From Gremmenia infestans (lineage: Eukaryota; Ascomycota; Leotiomycetes; Helotiales; Hamatocanthoscyphaceae), in assembly GCA_032629725.1 (NCBI GenBank), contig JAFEVB010000002.1, forward strand, positions 1,364,001 through 1,428,000: a stretch of DNA of 64,000 nt. The letters are read 5' to 3'. A program made the translations under genes and the position numbers. The notes under the pieces were generated by a model. The model did no database searches, was not told where the DNA came from, and saw only the letters and a list, made by a program, of their open reading frames with translations. Shown piece after piece: positions 58,452-64,000 of this stretch. How positions within the stretch are numbered: the first letter of the stretch is position 1; each line of letters opens with the position of its first letter.

Positions 58452-59264
58452 TTGTTTTGTCTCGATTGTTATCTACATACAGACATCTCACCCACTTTGG
58501 ATCCTCGATCCGCTCTTTATAATCCTCCAGATGTTTTAGGTCAACCCTCTCTGATAGACGTTTCCGAGTGTTCATCCCCTGATGGTACTCGGGGAGAAGC
58601 TGCCGTGGAACTTCACGATGACAGCCCCAACGCGGTTCAGCACGATCGCACCGAGTTGGTCTCCGATGCAAGCCAACACGTCGCAGAAGAAGGTATGGTG
58701 CGCGACCCCTCCCTTTCCGCCGAATCTTCCAATCCCGTTCTCCTTAGTCCTTCAGTGGATGATGAGAGCGGGAACCACAACTCAATCTCCCCCGCCTCAC
58801 AAACGGAGATATCTTCCGAGTCAATGAATGGACTGGTGCCAAGCCCGTGTCAATCTATGAGTTCGGCGTCCCGAGTCTCCTGGACAGTCACCGAAAACAT
58901 TGCCTACATATCACTGCCGGATGGCACATTCAAATGTCCCAAGTGCCCAAGAACATTTCGCGAAGAAAGAAAAGCAAGGTATGTTCCTTTCGAAATATTC
59001 ATGGCTCCCAAGGGAACACAACTAAGCGTTTGAAATAGTCGACATCTTCAAGACTACAGGCATGCACATGCTTGCACGGTACCTGGGTGTGCCTGGAGTT
59101 ACAATCTGCCGAAGGATCTTCGAAGACACTCGAATACACATAATCCCCAAGCAAGAAGATATATTTGTCCGCATCCAGACTGCGTCGCTGGCCCCCGTAC
59201 GCTTGGAATGTCTTTCGCTCGACCTGATTTGCTTAATCGACATACGAGGAATGCTCATCAATGA
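58452..59264 (+). CDS. C2H2 zinc-finger protein, likely transcription factor (5' end uncertain)
   Basis: Nuclear DNA-binding candidate. The frame is open from 58452 but the first in-frame ATG is at 58695, so either translation starts there or an upstream exon is spliced in near 58448. The N-terminal part is Ser/Pro/acidic and disordered (SAESSNPVLLSPSVDDESG), typical of an activation region. The fingers begin at GTFKCPKCPRTFREERKA. An intron at 58979-59038 (GTATGT...TAG, 60 bp) joins KA to SRHLQDYRHAHACTVPGC. A second finger is CTVPGCAWSYNLPKDLRRH and a third is YICPHPDCVAGPRTLGMSF followed by ARPDLLNRHTRNAH. The TGA at 59262-59264 ends the protein right after the last finger. Length is at least 250 residues. 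Target unknown. It is about 18 kb from the PKS cluster, so I do not assign it as the cluster regulator. Confidence 0.65.
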
Positions 59265-59923
59265 CTTGGCCTGGCATAAAGTCCTCTCAAGACAGAATTT
59301 ACTCGGAAAGTTTGCAAGTAAGTTGAACATTCAAAAAATAAATCTATCTATTAATCATACTTACTGATACTAAACTATTAATAGCACCGGCCATCACATA
59401 ATGATTTATAGATTTCTTATGTTTTCGTATGTAATGCCTACATCGGCGGCCCTGCTCGTTCGTCTTTCCGCGATCGTCATTGCACAGATATCTCAAGAAA
59501 CATTTGAGATATTAATCGGCGGTGCCCCCTAGCTTTCTTCACCCTCAAGCCTATCATCATAAATAATAATGATAGGCTTGAGGGTGAAGAAAGCTAGGGG
59601 GCACCGCCGATTAGTATAATGGGTGAGACCGATTCAGCATGCCTTTGTAGTCAGTCATAAAGAGTAATCACTTACGGATTAGAGATTAGCTGTTGGTATT
59701 ACATAGTGCACTAGGCTGGCCTAGTTCTATATTATATATATTAGTATCTGGTTGCATTTCTAGGTGTCTAAGTCTAAGTGTGATGATAAGGCGTAGAGGT
59801 TTTAACCTTGCATCGCTTAGTTATCCGCGCTAGTATTATATAACCATACACGTGACTACGTATCCCGACATTAGTAAAGATATAAAATAATATTAGAATA
59901 AACAATACACTTCTATAGCTTCT
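59265..59923. other. Intergenic with a fold-back element
   Basis: Separates the zinc-finger gene from the zinc-finger-array pseudogene. Contains the perfect inverted repeat listed separately. The rest is AT-rich and non-coding. Confidence 0.5.
59513..59613. mobile_element. Fold-back MITE-like element: 45-bp perfect inverted repeats, 11-base loop
   Basis: The arm 59513-59557 (starting TAATCGGCGGTGCCCCC) is the exact reverse complement of 59569-59613 (ending GGGGGCACCGCCGATTA); the loop is 59558-59568. Both ends carry TA, so the element can be read as ATCGGCGG...CCGCCGAT between TA duplications, as for Tc1/mariner-type insertions. The arms are identical, which points to a recent insertion, recent duplication or an artefact. 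It has no coding capacity. Confidence 0.65.
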
Positions 59924-60540
59924 CTAGCATAGAGAAGCTCTTAGAGAAGGTCTATAAAGTCCAAGGTGTTTTTTAGCGTGATATGTGGCCCCCCCCCGCC
60001 GAGAGAACGTTTTCTGACAATTGTACTGGCTCGCAAGAGGGCAAAGATATCGAAATTTTCTGTGCACCGAGTTTGCGTGCTGGACTGCACCGTCAAGGCC
60101 AGCAAATGTATCATCGCAATTCTCCTCGTCTGCTAGAGGGCACGGCACTCTTATCTTCTTGTGTACTGCTTTGCCATGAATGTGTGCCACACATGAGCTT
60201 ACGAACATAACCGTACAGTTATACTCCTGGCATGTGGACAAGGATATCGCAATTTCCTGTGCACTGAATTTGCATGGTTGATGGCGCCGGCACGGCTGCC
60301 AAACGACTTATCACAGTTATCTTCATCTGCAAATGGACATAAATGTCTTTTGTTCTGATGTTTTCGTCTGACATGTTCATGTACTCCACTCAAGCCGATG
60401 AATGTGGCTGCGCGTTTCGCCTTTTCTGCCCAAGGACAGGGATATCGACGGTGTTTATGTTTAACGAAACATGTTGTTTCACACCCGGAATAGTGGTAAA
60501 CGTCGATGTACAGCCATCCTCTACAAACGGACAAGGTAAA
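59924..60540 (-). pseudogene. Frameshifted array of about six C2H2-like zinc fingers
   Basis: The minus strand encodes a tandem series of about 33-residue units with consensus CP-x-A-x(3-4)-C-x(3)-F-x(6-7)-A-x(2)-H-x(3-4)-H. Readable copies: CPFVEDGCTSTFTTIPGVKQ (near 60520), CPWAEKAKRAATFIGLSGVH (second Cys lost), CPFADEDNCDKSFGSRAGAI, a disrupted copy at the 60231-60240 shift (QEYNCTVMFVSSCVAHIH), CPLADEENCDDTFAGLDGAV and CPLASQYNCQKTFSRRGGAT. Two frame changes are needed, one near 60470-60480 and one near 60231-60240, and no good start codon begins the array. The last unit spans a run of nine C (59989-59997). This looks like a decayed gene or repeat fragment. Introns could hide one shift but not obviously both. 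Confidence 0.6.
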
Positions 60541-60751
60541 GTACATGTACTGTAAGTACTGCAAGGTACCTACCTTATCCTTATCTTACCTTTTAGAAGC
60601 ACGACGCTAAGCTTTATCGGCAAGGATAAGCGAGTGGGTTCACCCCACTCCATGGGAAACTAGCAGGGTTTAAGTCACGAGCCTTACAGATCCTAGCTTC
60701 AATCATCCTGGGGAAGGAATTCTTTTATTTTTCGCCTGCTAGTGACTTTCA

Positions 60752-63171
60752 ATGTCACCGTGTTCAACGACATTGAAGAGGATGGCTAGGCCTCCCCATC
60801 CACATATCATAATGTACAAACCAGTGAGTAAAGATTTCTTTGCTAATTGTCCTATTGGATCTGACTCTCGAAGCTTAGGTCTCCGTGGACTCGATCGTTC
60901 GGCCTCACAAGCGGAAGAATTTATCACCACCCACGATCAGTCTCTACATCCCGCGATTACCGCTCGTTGAGCACGACTGCCTTCCCTCGAGCCAAAGCCT
61001 CTCATTTGCAACAAGATCAAGAACCTTCTTCTTTGATCCCTCCCTCCGAGAAGCGACCGCTGCAGACTTTAACAGAAAAGATCGTACAACGCTATGCTGT
61101 TGGTCTCCCGGAAGGAAAGCTCGTTCGGAGCGGTGATTATATCAGTCTAGCCCCTCAATATTGCATGACTCACGACAACTCATGGCCAGTCGCCCTCAAG
61201 TTCATGTCTATGGGAGCTACACAGATCCAGCGTCCGCAGCAGATCGTCATGACGCTCGATCACGATGTTCAAAACACTAGCGCAGCTAATCTCAAGAAAT
61301 ACCAGCAGATTGAAGCTTTTGCGAAACAGCATGGCATCGACTTCTATCCTGCGGGTCGGGGTATTGGGCACCAAATTATGGTAGAAGAGGGATATGCGTG
61401 GCCGGGTACTATGGCTGTAGCCTCAGATAGCCACAGCACTCATTACGGCGGAGTTGGTTGTCTTGGAACTCCCGTTGTACGAACGGACGCCGCTAGTATT
61501 TGGGCAACGTCGCGGACGTGGTGGCAGATTCCGCCTGTCGCGCGGGTAAATTTCACGGGGACGCTGCCGGTAGGCGTGACAGCTAAGGATGTGATTGTTG
61601 CATTGTGCGGGCTATTTAAGAGCGACGTGCTCAATCATGCGATTGAGTTCACCGGCTCTGAAGAGACTTTGGCAAGCCTCCCAGTGGATAGCCGGATGAC
61701 TATTGCAAACATGTCTTGTGAGTGGGGAGCTCTGACCGGTCTGTTTCCTATCGACCCAGTTCTACAACGATGGCTGCGATATAAGGCGACCGAGGCAGCA
61801 ATGCTCGACGACCGGACGACTCGAAAACGCATCACCCACGATAGAATTGACGAGCTGTTCGCCAACCCCCTCAGAGCGGACGAGGACGCTGTATACGCAA
61901 AGCAGCTCTACCTCAACCTCTCTACCCTCTCGCCTTACGTCTCAGGCCCTAATTCGGTCAAGATTGCAACGCCGCTAAACGAGCTTGCTCCACAGAATAT
62001 AAAAATCAACCGCGCATACATTGTCTCTTGCACCAACTCGCGTGCTTCGGACCTCGCAGCGGCCGCCAAAGTATTCAAAGACGCTGCCCAAGCCAATCCC
62101 GGCACTGCTCCAAAGATTGCCGATGGTGTTCAATTCTATATTGCGGCGGCTTCAGCACCTGAACAGGAAGCCGCCGAAGCTGCTGGCGACTGGCAGGCTT
62201 TGATTGATGCTGGTGGCCAGCCGCTGCCTGCCGGATGCGGGCCATGCATTGGGCTAGGCAAGGGGCTCCTGGAGCCCGGTGAGGTTGGCATCAGTGCCAG
62301 TAACCGTAATTTCAAAGGACGGATGGGTTCGCGAGACGCGCAGGCATACCTTGCGAGTCCTGAAGTCGTAGCTGCAAGCGCTCTAAGCGGCGTTATCTCT
62401 GGCCCAGGCACATACCAGGTGCCAGCAGGCTGGTTTGGCGTGGACCATGGATTCGGCACCGGTCTGCAGCGCACCACTGAGGACGAGCTCTCTGGCCTAC
62501 TACAGCAAATGACATCACTGATCGAGCGGGTCGAATCTGTCGAGGGTGCTTCCAAGTCTGCCGTCGAGATTCTACCGGGCTTCCCCAAGAGGATCAGCGG
62601 CGAGATACTCTTCTGCGACGCCGACAATCTCGACACTGACAGCATCTACCCTGGAAAATTAACATATCAGGATAACGTCTCCAAGGAGGTCATGGCACGT
62701 GCCTGTATGCAAAATTACGATCCTGGTTTTGACACCATTGCTAAGACAAATGACATACTTGTTGCCGGCTGGAACTTCGGCTGCGGATCCTCAAGAGAAC
62801 AGGCTGCGACTGCGCTACTAGCAAAGCAGATTCCGCTGGTCGTAGCTGGCAGCTTCGGGAATATCTTTTCCCGAAATAGTATCAATAACGCGCTTATGGG
62901 CCTAGAAGTCCCGCGCCTTGTCGAGCGCCTGCGCGCACACTTCTCCTCTTCTTCATCTTCTGTCGACGCCACAGAGCGTCTTCTAACGCGCCGGACGGGC
63001 TGGACACTGACGTGGGACGTAGAGCGTAGCGTCATCGAGGTCCAAGAGGGCGAGGGAGGGGAGACCTGGACGGAGAAAGTCGGCGAGTTACCAGCGAACG
63101 TGCAAGCTATCATTGCTGCAGGGGGGCTAGAGGCGTGGGTTAAAGGCGAGGTGAGCAAAGCAGAGTCGTAA
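60752..63171 (+). CDS. Homoaconitase, mitochondrial (lysine biosynthesis)
   Basis: [4Fe-4S] hydro-lyase interconverting homocitrate and homoisocitrate in the alpha-aminoadipate pathway (Lys4/LysF family). Long intron-free frame from about 60874 with TLTEKIVQRYAVGLPEGK, YCMTHDNSWPVALKFMSMG and MTLDHDVQNTSAANLKKYQQ. Also FYPAGRGIGHQIMVEEGYAW, ASDSHSTHYGGVGCLGTP and ATSRTWWQIPPVARV. Cluster ligands are Cys in IVSCTNSRASD and the CxxC of GCGPCIGLGKG. The swivel domain has GEILFCDADNLDTDSIYPGK and WNFGCGSSREQAATALL. The frame has no in-frame ATG near its start. A short first exon ending at a GTGAGT donor (60824) is likely, with ATG at 60752, 60782 or 60812 and an acceptor near 60873. This gives a basic presequence (TSRDYRSLSTTAFPRAKAS), as expected for mitochondrial import. 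The 5' end is therefore uncertain; the core is secure. Confidence 0.88.
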
Positions 63172-63869
63172 GAATATAGATAAAGTACTATATAAATAAC
63201 TTTATTATTTACTACTATGTAATTTTAAAATTGTAAATTTATTTGCTTTTATATATAAAATGAAACTAAGTTCTTAGTATGCTCTAATTATAATATTATT
63301 TAGATATACATATAGATTTTTATCGTCGGAATATAAGGGGTCATGGTGAGAGCCTTTCTAGTCATGTGACTTAGCGCGGCTTAGGTAAGCGAATGAGGCA
63401 TTACCTGTGGCACCTCTTCGCTTTGGTCACAACACCATGATCTTAGTATCACAATACGAACCACCAAAACCAGAGTCAAGTCTTACCAATGTGCTATAGC
63501 AGAGAAGGAAGTGATCACCCCTATGTTACCAACGATTTGATTATCCCCTACTCCACCGAATATTCCCGCTATATAGGGCCTCCTAGCCTTGCGCGCACAC
63601 TCCACAGATCTGATAGTATACCGAATGGTACCCTAGGCCAGCCTTATTATCTTTGAAGCCGTTGATAATAGAGCTTAACGAAACGTGAAGATTCGCCGTA
63701 CAGGAATAAAACTTGTAGGTTGCACAATTCTCATTCCTTGACTGACGGTCCCATAGCATATAGAAGACCTTATCGTAAATGCTCAAGCCTTTATAGTGTT
63801 TCTCCATGAGTGCGGCTCTCTATGTTGCAGTGGATCATTCCGTCCCGGGTCGTCACATCTCAGCATTGC
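63172..63869. other. Intergenic, AT-rich start
   Basis: 3' flank of homoaconitase (very AT-rich, 63180-63330) and sequence downstream of the right-edge gene. A 74-codon ATG frame on the minus strand (63583-63807) has no recognised domain and is not called. Confidence 0.45.
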
Positions 63870-64000
63870 TCATACACCTCCTTGCATGCTTTCCTCCGTA
63901 CTTGAAGGTTTCCACGCCTTATGATGTGCCTCCAACTGCTCATTCCGTTCTTCCAGCTTTCCAGTCAACTGGCGATTTTCTGCTTCTAATTGAGCCAACT
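63870..64000 (-). CDS. C-terminal fragment of a coiled-coil protein running off the window
   Basis: The minus strand is open from the window edge to the TGA at 63870-63872, reading AQLEAENRQLTGKLEERNEQ then LEAHHKAWKP and a short tail. Leucines spaced by seven (QLEAENRQLTGKLEERNEQL) indicate a leucine-zipper-like coiled coil. Such tails end many fungal bZIP-like or pogo/Fot1-type transposase proteins, but with 43 residues the family cannot be decided. Confidence 0.45.
   Translation of the reverse strand, partial: LAQLEAENRQLTGKLEERNEQLEAHHKAWKPSSTEESMQGGV

Noticed and set aside
63583..63807. 74-codon ATG frame on the minus strand
   Set aside because: No domain recognised and no link to the coiled-coil gene that ends upstream at 63870.
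1..64000. CRISPR arrays, bacterial operons, rRNA genes
   Set aside because: None seen. The introns and gene families are eukaryotic, and no regularly spaced direct repeats or rRNA signatures are present.

Overview
This is nuclear DNA of a filamentous ascomycete (Pezizomycotina; I cannot place the class). Most genes are split by 50-100 bp introns with GTRNGT donors and YAG acceptors. The families present are typical of such fungi: a NACHT/ankyrin NOD-like receptor, a non-reducing polyketide synthase (NR-PKS), a GH3 glucosidase, a rhodopsin-domain membrane protein, MICOS and mitochondrial peptidase genes, and homoaconitase. AT-rich, gene-free islands with little coding potential look like decayed (possibly RIP-mutated) repeats.

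Left part (0.5-11.5 kb): an NLR-like STAND protein, a secreted GH3 beta-glucosidase and cytosolic tyrosyl-tRNA synthetase, all on the minus strand.

Centre (about 12-41.6 kb): a probable, to me unfamiliar, secondary-metabolite gene cluster. Its core is an NR-PKS (16755-24909, minus) with domain order SAT-KS-AT-PT-ACP-ACP-CMeT-esterase/TE. Around it lie a 2-oxoglutarate/Fe(II) dioxygenase, an MFS transporter, a divergently transcribed P450, a secreted BBE-like FAD oxidase, an ACMSD/orsellinate-type amidohydrolase decarboxylase, a secreted beta-propeller protein, a rhodopsin-domain membrane protein, an NmrA/epimerase-like reductase and a secreted type-B carboxylesterase. The simplest reading is that the PKS makes a C-methylated orsellinic-acid-type aromatic acid and releases it by hydrolysis. 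The amidohydrolase would then decarboxylate it, and the P450, dioxygenase and FAD oxidase would oxidise or couple it, with export by the MFS protein. No pathway-specific transcription factor is visible. AT-rich islands separate the dioxygenase from the transporter and lie between the PKS and P450. The intergenic DNA of the cluster is unusually rich in TACGGAGTA/TACTCCGTA and CTGTACAGTAC-type palindromes.

Right part (42-64 kb): two degenerate related hypothetical genes in opposite orientation, two small membrane proteins, a DUF3431 protein, mitochondrial intermediate peptidase (Oct1-type), a MICOS Mic26/27 subunit, a TLC-domain protein, a C2H2 transcription-factor-like gene, a frameshifted array of about six unusual C2H2-like fingers, a near-perfect 101-bp fold-back (MITE-like) element, homoaconitase, and the C-terminal coiled coil of a gene running off the right edge.

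Gene boundaries come from reading frames and splice signals seen by eye. Domain names come from recognised motifs, not from database searches.
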